Assembly (NCBI GenBank): GCA_964636405.1
Contig: CAZWSI010000028.1
Span: 1-21,890 of the forward strand
Direction of reading: 5' to 3'
From: CAZKGE01 sp964636405
GTDB lineage: Bacteria; Bacillota; Clostridia; Christensenellales; CAG-138
DNA length: 21,890 nucleotides
Shown here: piece after piece, positions 6,927-14,231 of the stretch
Numbering within the stretch: the stretch's first letter is position 1
How the letters are laid out: every line of letters begins with the position of its first letter
Made by a program: the position numbers and the translations under genes
Notes under the pieces: generated by a model
Databases searched by the model: none
What the model was told of the DNA's origin: nothing
The model's input: the letters and a program-made list of their open reading frames with translations, nothing else

Positions 6927-8003
6927 CTATTTCAGCCTTGCGAATATGAGCCGGCCCGCAGCGGTTTGCAAAGCGCTCGTTACGATCAGCTCCACCGTTT
7001 CCCCGATGTGCTTGCGTCCGCCCTCCACAACCACCATCGTGCCATCGCCAAGATACCCTACGCCCTGCCCCGCTTCCTTGCCTTCCTTGGAAATGGCAAG
7101 GCTCATTTCCTCGCCGGGCAGCACCACGGGCCGCACCGCGTTGGCAAGCTCGTTGATATTAAGCACGCGCGCGCCCTGCACGGCCGCTACCTTATTGAGA
7201 TTGTAGTCGTTTGTAAGCAGCGCGCCGCCAAGATCCCCCGCAAGGCGCAGCAGCTTAAGATCCACCTCGTCCACGTCGTCATAATCGCGCTCCTCAAGGA
7301 CGATCTCCTGCTCGAGCGCGGACTGCATATCCTTGAGAATGTCCAGCCCCCGGCGGCCGCGGCTGCGCTTGAGCGCGTCCCCGCTGTCGGCTATGTGCCG
7401 GAGCTCCTTGAGCACAAACGCGGGAATCACAAGCGGCCCTTCCAGAAAGCCCGTCTTGCAGATATCGAGAATGCGCCCGTCGATGATCACGCTCGTATCC
7501 AGCACCTTGGGCAATCCCGAGCCGGCGGCGCTTCCCCTGTGCCGCGCGCCGAAGCCCTCCATCAGCTCCGCGCGGCGGCTTACGGCGATGCGCATGCCGA
7601 AATAGCCGCAGAGCATATAGCTCAGCGCAGTCAGAACCCCGGGCAGCACGGGCACCAGAATCACCCGCAGCAGCAGGCTGATTAAAAACGCCAGCAACAG
7701 CCCGACGATAAGCCCGAGCACGCCAAAGGCAATGTCCAACGCGGGCATTTCGATGAGCTTTTGTTCGATGGATGCAAAAAAACCGTGAACGCCGTCAATG
7801 ATCCTGGGTGATAATAAATAAAAGATAATTGCGGATGATACGCCCAGGACAACGTAGACAACGATCAGGGCAGTCGAATCGGTCGTGTAGCGCATGACAT
7901 AGTCATATCCAGGAAACCTGATATTGTACAGAACGAGCGCGACCGCCCCCACGCCTGCGCCAAGCCCGACCAGCGCGATGAAGAATCGCAATACCTTCCT
8001 CAT
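6927..8003 (-). CDS. yacL: Membrane-anchored PIN-TRAM protein (YacL type)
   Basis: A 358-residue protein with four hydrophobic N-terminal segments (about 5-27, 44-65, 88-112 and 116-138), a PIN nuclease-like domain (about 165-285) and a C-terminal TRAM domain (about 290-355). Acidic PIN residues are visible: D169 and D175 in LDTSVIIDGRI, E200 in VLKEL and D266 in LTNDYNL. PIN domains are usually metal-dependent ribonucleases and TRAM binds RNA; the substrate of YacL is not established. A GGAGG site lies 14 nt before ATG 8003. It follows carD by 33 nt, a common Bacillota pairing, but the usual next genes ispD and ispF are absent and rpmH follows instead. Confidence 0.92.
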   Translation of the reverse strand: MRKVLRFFIALVGLGAGVGAVALVLYNIRFPGYDYVMRYTTDSTALIVVYVVLGVSSAIIFYLLSPRIIDGVHGFFASIEQKLIEMPALDIAFGVLGLIVGLLLAFLISLLLRVILVPVLPGVLTALSYMLCGYFGMRIAVSRRAELMEGFGARHRGSAAGSGLPKVLDTSVIIDGRILDICKTGFLEGPLVIPAFVLKELRHIADSGDALKRSRGRRGLDILKDMQSALEQEIVLEERDYDDVDEVDLKLLRLAGDLGGALLTNDYNLNKVAAVQGARVLNINELANAVRPVVLPGEEMSLAISKEGKEAGQGVGYLGDGTMVVVEGGRKHIGETVELIVTSALQTAAGRLIFARLK

Positions 8004-8036
8004 GCTCTTATGCCGTTCCTCCAGTATTCTGATACT

Positions 8037-8507
8037 TTATCCGCCCACCAGGGCAAGAAATTCGCTTTCCTCCCTTCCGCTCGATGCGGCAAGCTCCGCG
8101 ACGAGAACCTGCCGGGCCGTTAAATACATTTTTCGTTCGCCTGCGGAAAGGCCTCTGTCCTGATCGCGGCGAATGAGACATTTTACCACATCCGCCACGC
8201 CAAAGATATCCCCCAATCGAAGTTTGTCCAAATTATCCCGGTAGCGCTGATTCCAATTGTCGCTCTCGGAAAGGCAGCCGTCCTCCTTGAGATAGGCCTC
8301 CACCTCGTCCACCACCGTAGCGTCCACAAGCGGGCGCAAGCCCACATGCTCCGCCGAGGCGACGGGAACCATTGCCGTCATGCGGCCCATCACGAAGCGC
8401 AGCACATAATACTGCGCCTTCTCGCCCAGTACCTCCCGCTCCTCCACGCCTTCCACAGCGCCCACGCCGTGCATGGGGTAGCAGACCAGATCGCCGACCG
8501 CAAACAA
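8037..8507 (-). CDS. carD: CarD/CdnL-type RNA polymerase-binding regulator
   Basis: Binds the RNA polymerase beta subunit and stabilises open promoter complexes, notably at rRNA promoters in other bacteria. The N-terminal CarD/TRCF-like Tudor domain is clear (FAVGDLVCYPMHGVGAVEG followed by YYVLRF). A helical C-terminal domain follows (WNQRYRDNLDKLRLGD to YLTARQVLVAELA). The start is TTG 8507, giving 156 residues, with AGAAGGG (8517-8524) 9 nt upstream. An ATG farther up at 8603 lies beyond the promoter and is excluded. It heads a carD-yacL transcript. Confidence 0.93.
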   Translation of the reverse strand: MFAVGDLVCYPMHGVGAVEGVEEREVLGEKAQYYVLRFVMGRMTAMVPVASAEHVGLRPLVDATVVDEVEAYLKEDGCLSESDNWNQRYRDNLDKLRLGDIFGVADVVKCLIRRDQDRGLSAGERKMYLTARQVLVAELAASSGREESEFLALVGG

Positions 8508-8552
8508 AATGAACAACCCCTTCTGAATCGATTTCAATATGCTACTGATGTT

Positions 8553-8582
8553 ATTATATCTGAAAAGGCGGGGCCGTGTCAA
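8553..8582 (-). promoter_or_regulatory. Consensus promoter of carD
   Basis: TTGACA (8577-8582) and TATAAT (8553-8558) with an 18-nt spacer give a full-consensus sigma-A promoter. The start is predicted near 8546, leaving a leader of about 39 nt before TTG 8507. Confidence 0.8.
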
Positions 8583-8815
8583 ACAAAAATTGTATGATAT
8601 CACAGCCGTATACCGCTGTCAACGAAAATGTGCTCATTTTTTACGTAAAAATACATTCTCGTCTATTTGGCGCATTTTGTGCGAACAGCACGTTTTGCGC
8701 GCCTCGGGCTCATGCGGAAACAGACCCGGCACTTGCCGCCCGTTATGCGGCGAAGCGAGCGCGCGGATTGCCTTGTGCCGGTTTCCCAATAAAAGCGGAG
8801 ATCGGCTGCCGCGCC

Positions 8816-8859
8816 AAAAAGCGACGACGGGCCCGCGCCGCAAAGCGTCTGCCCGTCGT
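8816..8859 (-). terminator. Terminator of rplU-prp-rpmA
   Basis: A perfect 9-bp stem (8824-8832 with 8851-8859; arms ACGACGGGC and GCCCGTCGT) has an 18-nt loop. A TTTTT run follows on the minus strand (8816-8820). The plus strand is also T-rich after the stem, so it may work both ways. It lies about 40 nt past the rpmA stop. Confidence 0.75.
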
Positions 8860-8896
8860 TTTGTTTTGTTCACTTTTCCCGCTCGCAGGCAACGGC

Positions 8897-9169
8897 TCAA
8901 TACACGCTGACCTGCTTTTTGCCGCCATGCTTCGTTTCAAAGCGGACGGTGCCGGAGGCCATAGCAAAGAGCGTATCGTCCTTGCCGATGCCGACGTTCT
9001 CGCCGGGATGGAAATGCGTCCCGCGCTGCCGGACAAGGATATTGCCCGCAAGCACGTACTGCCCGTCCGCACGCTTGGGCCCAAGACGCTTGGATTCGCT
9101 GTCGCGGCCGTTCCGGGAGGAACCGACGCCCTTTTTATGCGCAAACAACTGCAAATTCATCTGAAACAT
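8897..9169 (-). CDS. rpmA: 50S ribosomal protein L27 with cleavable N-terminal extension
   Basis: A 90-residue L27 with the typical GVGSSRNGRDSESKRLG core. In Bacillota, L27 carries a short N-terminal peptide that must be removed by the protease Prp so that the mature N-terminus can reach the peptidyl transferase centre. Here the peptide is MFQMNLQLF, followed by AHKKG. The usual cleavage context is NLQFF before Ala, so this protein has Leu-Phe instead of Phe-Phe. A GGAGG site is 8 nt before ATG 9169. It begins 3 nt after the prp stop. Confidence 0.97.
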   Translation of the reverse strand: MFQMNLQLFAHKKGVGSSRNGRDSESKRLGPKRADGQYVLAGNILVRQRGTHFHPGENVGIGKDDTLFAMASGTVRFETKHGGKKQVSVY

Positions 9170-9172
9170 GTG

Positions 9173-9505
9173 TTACACCTCCCTATACACGATTTTGAGG
9201 GAACCCGGATAATCCTTTTCTATTTGACGGAGGCCAAGCTCCATCGTTCCGAGAAGCAGAGCGACCTTTTCCGTTTCCCGCGCGCCGCACGACGCGTCGA
9301 GCACAAAACGAATGCCGTCCTTCTCGCTCAAGGCAGCCTCGCCCGGGAGCTTGGCAACCTCGGTCAGTCCGTTGAGCGTGCAGGTCGCGATGGCCGATAC
9401 CCCGGCGCACACGATATCCTGCCCCGCCTCCGCATAGTCCGCGTGTCCCCGGCAGGTAAACCCGACGGTCACGCCGCTGCTTTGCAGGATGACTACGCGT
9501 ATCAC
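9173..9505 (-). CDS. prp: Ribosomal-processing cysteine protease Prp
   Basis: A 110-residue cysteine protease that cleaves the N-terminal extension of L27. The catalytic pair is visible as H21 in CRGHADYAEAG and C33 in DIVCAGVSAI, matching the His/Cys spacing of Prp (YsxB). The start is GTG, 5 nt after the rplU stop. The rplU-prp-rpmA order is the standard Bacillota arrangement, placing the protease between L21 and its substrate. Confidence 0.96.
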   Translation of the reverse strand: MIRVVILQSSGVTVGFTCRGHADYAEAGQDIVCAGVSAIATCTLNGLTEVAKLPGEAALSEKDGIRFVLDASCGARETEKVALLLGTMELGLRQIEKDYPGSLKIVYREV

Positions 9506-9510
9506 TTCGC

Positions 9511-9816
9511 TTACCCGATCGAGAGAATCTCGACTCTGGTGTACGGCTGACGATGGCCGCGCTTTTTGCGGCTGTCCTTCTTGGGCTTATACTTGAAGAC
9601 AATGACCTTTTTGCCCTTGCCATGCTCAAGCACCTTGCCGGAAACCTTCACGCCCGAAAGAACGGGGGTTCCGACCTTGACGCCCGCGTCGTCCGAAACC
9701 ATCAACACCTCAAAGTCAACCTGCGCGCCCGCCTCGACGTCGAGCTTTTCCACATCGATCACGTCGCCCTGCTCTACTTTGTACTGTTTCCCACCGGTTT
9801 GGATGATTGCATACAC
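9511..9816 (-). CDS. rplU: 50S ribosomal protein L21
   Basis: A 101-residue 23S rRNA-binding protein. It opens YAIIQTGGKQYKVEQGD and has the conserved KYKPKKDSRKKRGHRQPYT basic stretch near the end. The start is GTG 9816, set by a GGAGG site at 9827-9831 with 10-nt spacing. A longer upstream frame exists but would run through the promoter. Its own promoter lies about 90 nt upstream, with a predicted leader of about 80 nt. Confidence 0.97.
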   Translation of the reverse strand: MYAIIQTGGKQYKVEQGDVIDVEKLDVEAGAQVDFEVLMVSDDAGVKVGTPVLSGVKVSGKVLEHGKGKKVIVFKYKPKKDSRKKRGHRQPYTRVEILSIG

Positions 9817-9903
9817 GATAACTGCACCTCCTGTTACCAGACTCGCCCGATGCCGGCGGCGCAATGCGCGCTTAAAAACCGGAACGGAGCGGCTCACCGA
9901 GCG

Positions 9904-9932
9904 ACTATACCACAAGGCTTTTCCTGTGTCAA
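9904..9932 (-). promoter_or_regulatory. Promoter of rplU-prp-rpmA
   Basis: TTGACA (9927-9932), a 17-nt spacer and TATAGT (9904-9909), with start near 9898. The -35 box shares its first bases with the end of a 10-bp-arm palindrome, the first unit of the repeat array immediately upstream. Confidence 0.8.
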
Positions 9933-10040
9933 CGGGCAATCTTTCACATTGCCCGTTGCAATCCTTCACATTGCCCGTGGCAATCCTTCAAATTGCCCGT
10001 GGCAATCCTTCATATTGCCCGGGCAATGCGTCGCATTACC
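9931..10040. repeat. Five-unit tandem palindromic array upstream of rplU
   Basis: Five units begin their CAAT core at 9937, 9959, 9981, 10003 and 10024, a period of 22, 22, 22 and 21 bp. Units have a left arm GGCAAT, a 7-nt centre usually CCTTCAN, and a right arm ATTGCC, so most units are palindromes. Unit 1 is strongest, with arms extending to 10 bp (9931-9940 with 9948-9957). The centres differ by single bases and unit 5 is diverged. The array fills the space between the rng terminator and the rplU -35 box. A period of about two helical turns fits a series of protein-binding sites on one DNA face, but a neutral repeat expansion is not excluded. Confidence 0.85.
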
Positions 10041-10066
10041 TGTGGCGTTTTCCCTTGCATGCCTGC

Positions 10067-10090
10067 AAAAAGCGCCGCAAAACCGGCGCT
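10067..10090 (-). terminator. Terminator of the radical-SAM/rng operon
   Basis: AGCGCCG (10084-10090 on the minus strand) pairs with CGGCGCT (10071-10077) around a 6-nt loop, followed directly by TTTTT (10067-10071). It lies 10 nt past the rng stop, so rplU is mainly expressed from its own promoter. Confidence 0.85.
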
Positions 10091-10100
10091 CCGCCCGCGC

Positions 10101-11621
10101 CTACTCGATGACCTTGCAGTCCCGCTTCGCCTCGGCGACACGACGCTCGGCCAAGGGGCGCACGGAGAACTTTTCTATGTGCAGGGCGGCGTTTGAGCGC
10201 ACAAAATAGGCGCCGCCCGCCTCTTTGGGAAAGATGGAGCCGTTCTTTTCCGCAAGGTGCAGCAGCGCCGCCGCCACGTCGGGGTGCACCTCGATAAGCA
10301 TGCGCTTATTGGCGGAGCCCTTCAGAACCTGCAGGGTCTGGCGGCGCACCTTGGCCGCCACGCTTTCGGCCGCGAGCACGCGCGCGTCTCCGCCGCAATA
10401 GGGGCAGAGAACCTGCAAGGTGTCGCCGATGCTCCGGCCGGTCTTTTTGCGCGTCATTTCCACAAGGCCCAGGTGCGTAAAGCCGAACACATGCGAGCGC
10501 GTATGATCGTCCTTCAGCGCCGTTTTGAGCGTGTTGAGCACCAGCGCCTGATTGGAATCCTTCTCCATATCGATAAAATCGATCACGATGATGCCGCCGA
10601 TATCCCGCAGCCGGAGCTGACGCGCAATCTCCTTTGCGGCCTCGCAGTTGGCCGCCGTAATGGTCTTTTCAAGATTATCCTTACCCACGAACTTGCCGGT
10701 GTTCACATCGATAACCGTGAGCGCCTCCGTGCGGTCGATGATCACATAGCCGCCGCACTTGAGCCACACCTTGCGCGCGAGCGCCTTGTCGATTTTGCCC
10801 TCGGTTTCATAGCGGTCGAAAAGCGCCTCGCTCTCTTTCAGCAGCAAGCGGGCGCGGAGCTTGGGCGCCATCACCTCGGCGATCCCGCGCAGCTCCTCAT
10901 AGGCCGCACGGTCGTTGACAAAAACGCGATCCACGTCCTTCATGAGAAGATCCCGCACGGTACGGTACAAAAGCGACTGCTCCGCGTGCAAAAGCTTGGG
11001 GGCCTTGGCGGACTTCGCGCGCTTTTGGATATCCGCCCATAGCTTGGACATGGCCTCCACGTCCTCGGCAAAGGTTTCGCGGCTCTTGCCCGCAGACGCG
11101 GTGCGTACGATCACGCCCATGCCCTTGGGTTTAATTTCCTTTAAGATTTTGCGCAGGCGCGTGCGCTCCTCGTCCTTGTCGATGCGCCGCGAAACACCCA
11201 CATAATCCACCGTGGGCATGAGCACCAGCGAGCGGCCCGCCAGCGTAATGTGCGTGGTGACCCGCGCGCCCTTTGTGCCGACGGGGTCCTTTGCCACCTG
11301 CACCATAATGGTCTGCCCGGGCTTGAGCATATCGCGGATGCTCATGTTCTTCGCGGGCGCGATAGGCTCCTCGATCTCGTCGTCTGGGTCGTCCGACATG
11401 ACGATATCGCCCGCGTACAAAAATGCGTTGCGCTCCAGGCCGATGTTGATAAACGCCGCCTGCATGCCCGGAAGCACGTTCTGCACACGACCGTTGTAAA
11501 TGTTGCCCACCAGCCGCTCCGTACCCTCCTGCTCGACGTACAGCTCGACGGGCGCGTTGTCCTCCACCACCGCGACGCGGGTTGTAAAGCCGCTCGCGTC
11601 CACTAAAATTTCTTTGTTCAT
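10101..11621 (-). CDS. rng: Ribonuclease E/G family endoribonuclease
   Basis: Single-strand-specific endoribonuclease for rRNA maturation and mRNA decay. The 506-residue size matches RNase G rather than full RNase E, with no C-terminal degradosome scaffold. An S1 domain spans about 36-125, with an acidic insert (77-86). The catalytic metal aspartates are D305 in TVIDVNTGKF and D348 in IVIDFIDM. The Zn-link motif CPYC is at 406-409. ATG 11621 is preceded by GAAGGG, 20 nt after the upstream gene. Linkage to the TIGR03960/TIGR03936 pair and to rplU is a conserved clostridial arrangement. Confidence 0.95.
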   Translation of the reverse strand: MNKEILVDASGFTTRVAVVEDNAPVELYVEQEGTERLVGNIYNGRVQNVLPGMQAAFINIGLERNAFLYAGDIVMSDDPDDEIEEPIAPAKNMSIRDMLKPGQTIMVQVAKDPVGTKGARVTTHITLAGRSLVLMPTVDYVGVSRRIDKDEERTRLRKILKEIKPKGMGVIVRTASAGKSRETFAEDVEAMSKLWADIQKRAKSAKAPKLLHAEQSLLYRTVRDLLMKDVDRVFVNDRAAYEELRGIAEVMAPKLRARLLLKESEALFDRYETEGKIDKALARKVWLKCGGYVIIDRTEALTVIDVNTGKFVGKDNLEKTITAANCEAAKEIARQLRLRDIGGIIVIDFIDMEKDSNQALVLNTLKTALKDDHTRSHVFGFTHLGLVEMTRKKTGRSIGDTLQVLCPYCGGDARVLAAESVAAKVRRQTLQVLKGSANKRMLIEVHPDVAAALLHLAEKNGSIFPKEAGGAYFVRSNAALHIEKFSVRPLAERRVAEAKRDCKVIE

Positions 11622-11641
11622 GCTAACCCTTCTCTTTCTGT

Positions 11642-12322
11642 TTAGCAGGGTAAGCGAGGCAGAAGGCCATCCGAGTCAAAGTACATGGCGCTGCGGCAGA
11701 ACCGCGCTTGTCCACGGGCGCCCAAACGGTCGAACAGCGCGCCGAGCAGCAGCTCGACCCGCAGCCCGCCATCGGACTGCAATTTGCCCAGAACGCGGAG
11801 GGTAATTTCGTCTCCCTCAACCTTCTCTACGAGTACCCTGTAAATTTGCGGGCGAAGATCCACGGGCTTGATCCCGCCCTTGGTCCGTTTTTCAACGATG
11901 ATTTCACCGTCAAGGAGCGAAGCAATCGCCGCCTCGATAGCTTCCCCGGAAAGCGCGCGCTCCATCGCCGCAAGCACGCGGTATTCCGCCGCCCGCACCG
12001 CGCTGGAGAGCGTCGGCATGCGCTCGGGCGCGGCCTTCGCATGGGAGAGCCAAAGTCCCTCCGGCAGCACGGCGTTTACGCGCGCGCAAAAATCCTCCGC
12101 GTCCATTTCCTCCGCAAGCGCCACGGAAAACCACTCCGCGTCCGACGACGCGCCCGTAGCGAGGGCGCTTGCAAAGGAAAATTCCGGGTGCGGATTAAAG
12201 CCCTGCGAATAGGCAAGCGGCAACCGCGCGCGGCGAAACGCCCTGTGCAGCGTGCGCTGGATATCCAGATGCGAAATCTGCCGCAGCGCCTCGCCCTTAT
12301 GATAGACGGCAATCATCCGCAT
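11642..12322 (-). CDS. TIGR03936 / DUF2344 radical-SAM-linked protein
   Basis: A 226-residue partner protein of the upstream radical SAM enzyme. The family opening is clear: HKGEALRQISHLDIQRTLHRAFRRA followed by PLAYSQGFNPHPEFSFA. It begins within the upstream gene (26-nt overlap), implying tight coupling. In some lineages the two parts are fused in one polypeptide. The biochemical role of the family is not established. Association with RNase E/G and ribosomal protein genes hints at RNA or ribosome modification, which is inference. A second in-frame ATG two codons later is equally possible. Confidence 0.9.
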   Translation of the reverse strand: MRMIAVYHKGEALRQISHLDIQRTLHRAFRRARLPLAYSQGFNPHPEFSFASALATGASSDAEWFSVALAEEMDAEDFCARVNAVLPEGLWLSHAKAAPERMPTLSSAVRAAEYRVLAAMERALSGEAIEAAIASLLDGEIIVEKRTKGGIKPVDLRPQIYRVLVEKVEGDEITLRVLGKLQSDGGLRVELLLGALFDRLGARGQARFCRSAMYFDSDGLLPRLPC

Positions 12323-14126
12323 GGGCTTTTCCGAAGCAGCCGTTGCAGCGCGTGCGGCAATCCGGGGTTGTTTCCGCGCGCAAGGCCCGCTCCATCTCCT
12401 TATTAAAATAATCCTCTGTTACGAGCATGTCAATATGTCCCCAGAAAATGGGCTCGTCAGGCGCAAATTCGCGCTCCGCATAGGCCTCCATCGTAAGGCC
12501 CGTATCAAAAAACGCTTGTTTCCATGCCTCGTAGCGAAAATGCTCCGACCAGGAGTCAAAGCGGCAGCCCAGCGCGTGCGCGCGCTCCAGCACGTCGGCA
12601 AGGCGGCGATCCCCGCGCGAAAAAGCGGCCTCCAGCACGCTTAAACGCGACGGGTGGCAATTGAATTCCACGCCGCGCATGCCGCGGAACGCCTCGCGCA
12701 AAAGCTGCTGCCGCCGCACGATCTCGTCCCAGCCGATCTGCCCGCAGCGTGCGAAGGCCGTAAAGGGCTTGGGCACGAAGGTCGATACGCTCACGGAAAT
12801 GCGCAGTCCCTTGCCGCGCTTGTCCTTGGGCAGCGCGTAATACTGCTCGGACACCTTTTTAACCAGCGCCGCAATGCCCAGCAGATCCTCGTCTGTTTCC
12901 GTTGGCAAGCCCAGCATGAAATAGAGCTTGATGCCGCTCCAGCCGGATTCAAACGCGTCCGCAGCCGCGCGGAGCACGTCCTCCTCGGTCACGTTTTTGT
13001 TGATCACGTCGCGCAAACGCTGGGTGCCAGCCTCGGGCGCGAAGGTGAGCCCCGCCTTGCGCACGGTGCGCATCACGGCCAGATCCTCGCGCAGCGCCGC
13101 GTCCACGCGCAGGGACGGGAGCGAAACGGATACCCGCTGCGCCTCCATGGAATGAATGAGCGTGGGCAGCAGGCGGTGCAGGCCCGTATAATCGCCCGTG
13201 CTCAGGCTCAGGAGCGAAATCTCATCGTAGCCCGTGCAGCCCACAAGGCCCTGCGCCTGGCTGAGCAATGTCGCCTCGGAGCGCTCGCGCGCGGGCCGAT
13301 AGATGTATCCAGCCTGGCAAAAGCGGCAGCCGTGCGTGCAGCCGCGCATGACCTCCACGGCCACCCGATCGTGCACCAGCTCGACATAGGGCACAAGCTG
13401 TTTTTCCACTAAGGGCGCGGCGTCCAAATCCTTTACAATGGCGCGCGCCACGCGCGCAGGCGCGGCCGCCTCCGTCCGTACCAGCGGATAGCCGCCGTCC
13501 GGGCCCGGCGCATAGAACGCGGGCACATACACGCCGCGAATGCCCGCCAGCTTGCTAAGCAGCGCGCGGCGCGAAAGACCCTCCGCCTTGCCCGCTTGCA
13601 CCGTCCGGCAGATTTCCTGCGTAACTTCCTCGCCGTCGCCAAGCACGAACGCGTCGAAGAAAGGTGCGACCGGCTCCGGGTTGCAGCAGCTCGGCCCGCC
13701 CGCGATGACGAGCGGCAGGCCTTCGTCCCGCTCCGCCGCGCGCAAGGGCAGATTGGAAAGCGTCAGCATGGTGAGGATGTTGGTATAGGACATTTCATAG
13801 AGCAGCGAAAAGCCGAGTATGTCGAACGATCCGAGCGGACGCTTTGTTTCCAGCGAAAAAAGCGGCAGGCCTTCACGGGAAAGCGCCTGCTCCATATCGG
13901 GCCAGGGCGCGAAGGCGCGCTCGCAGGCCACGCCCTGCATGCCGTTGAGTATCTCGTAGAGGATGCGCGAACCCAGATGCGACATGCCGATTTCGTACAC
14001 ATCCGGGAACAGCAACGCAAAGCGAAGCGCCGCTTCCTCTTTGACGACGGCGTTGTACTCTCCGCCAATGTAACGCGCAGGCTTTTCCACCTGCGAAAGA
14101 ACCCTGCTAAGCTCCGCTTCGGTCAA
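12297..14126 (-). CDS. TIGR03960 family radical SAM protein
   Basis: A 609-residue radical SAM enzyme of unknown substrate. The N-terminal part resembles a B12-binding-like fold (about 35-200, with FPDVYEIGMSHLG). The Fe-S cluster motif is C263-x3-C267-x2-C270 in GCTHGCRFCQAG. A further cysteine cluster closes the protein (CRTRCNGC and a last Cys). I set the start at TTG 14126, where GGAGGG (14134-14139) lies 7 nt upstream and the N-terminus reads MTEAELSRVLSQVEKPARY as expected for the family. A longer frame from a TTG at 14231 coincides with the -35 box and is rejected. It is the first gene of the operon with TIGR03936 and rng. Confidence 0.92.
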   Translation of the reverse strand: MTEAELSRVLSQVEKPARYIGGEYNAVVKEEAALRFALLFPDVYEIGMSHLGSRILYEILNGMQGVACERAFAPWPDMEQALSREGLPLFSLETKRPLGSFDILGFSLLYEMSYTNILTMLTLSNLPLRAAERDEGLPLVIAGGPSCCNPEPVAPFFDAFVLGDGEEVTQEICRTVQAGKAEGLSRRALLSKLAGIRGVYVPAFYAPGPDGGYPLVRTEAAAPARVARAIVKDLDAAPLVEKQLVPYVELVHDRVAVEVMRGCTHGCRFCQAGYIYRPARERSEATLLSQAQGLVGCTGYDEISLLSLSTGDYTGLHRLLPTLIHSMEAQRVSVSLPSLRVDAALREDLAVMRTVRKAGLTFAPEAGTQRLRDVINKNVTEEDVLRAAADAFESGWSGIKLYFMLGLPTETDEDLLGIAALVKKVSEQYYALPKDKRGKGLRISVSVSTFVPKPFTAFARCGQIGWDEIVRRQQLLREAFRGMRGVEFNCHPSRLSVLEAAFSRGDRRLADVLERAHALGCRFDSWSEHFRYEAWKQAFFDTGLTMEAYAEREFAPDEPIFWGHIDMLVTEDYFNKEMERALRAETTPDCRTRCNGCFGKAHADDCRLS

Positions 14127-14202
14127 AAAAATACCCTCCGGCACGGGCAAGCGGCGGCGCGCGAAGCGCGGCCTTTCCGTTTTTGCCCAACTGCCCGAAA
14201 GG

Positions 14203-14231
14203 AGTGTATCACGTTTGCGTGCTTTGGTCAA
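14203..14231 (-). promoter_or_regulatory. Promoter of the TIGR03960-TIGR03936-rng operon
   Basis: TTGACC (14226-14231), a 17-nt spacer and TACACT (14203-14208). The -35 box overlaps the stop codon of the upstream spoIVFB-like gene. The predicted leader is about 70 nt. Confidence 0.65.

Larger units (their letters stand above)
8508..8896. other. Intergenic region between rpmA and carD
   Basis: A 389-nt stretch without a gene. It holds the carD promoter (8553-8582) and the rpmA terminator (8816-8859). Between them (8583-8815) I find no convincing frame or RNA gene. There is one imperfect hairpin at 8670-8700, with GCGCA/TGCGC outer and GTGC/GCAC inner pairing. Confidence 0.5.

Noticed and set aside
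8508..8603. N-terminal extension of carD
   Set aside because: The frame continues upstream to ATG 8603, but the carD promoter lies inside it. TTG 8507 has a good ribosome-binding site and a family-like N-terminus.
8681..8698. Possible LexA (SOS) box with CGAAC and GTTTT halves
   Set aside because: The spacing between halves is one base too long for the Bacillota consensus and no SOS gene is nearby.
9931..10040. CRISPR array interpretation of the 22-bp repeats
   Set aside because: The units are directly adjacent with no unique spacers, there are no cas genes, and the repeats are palindromes.
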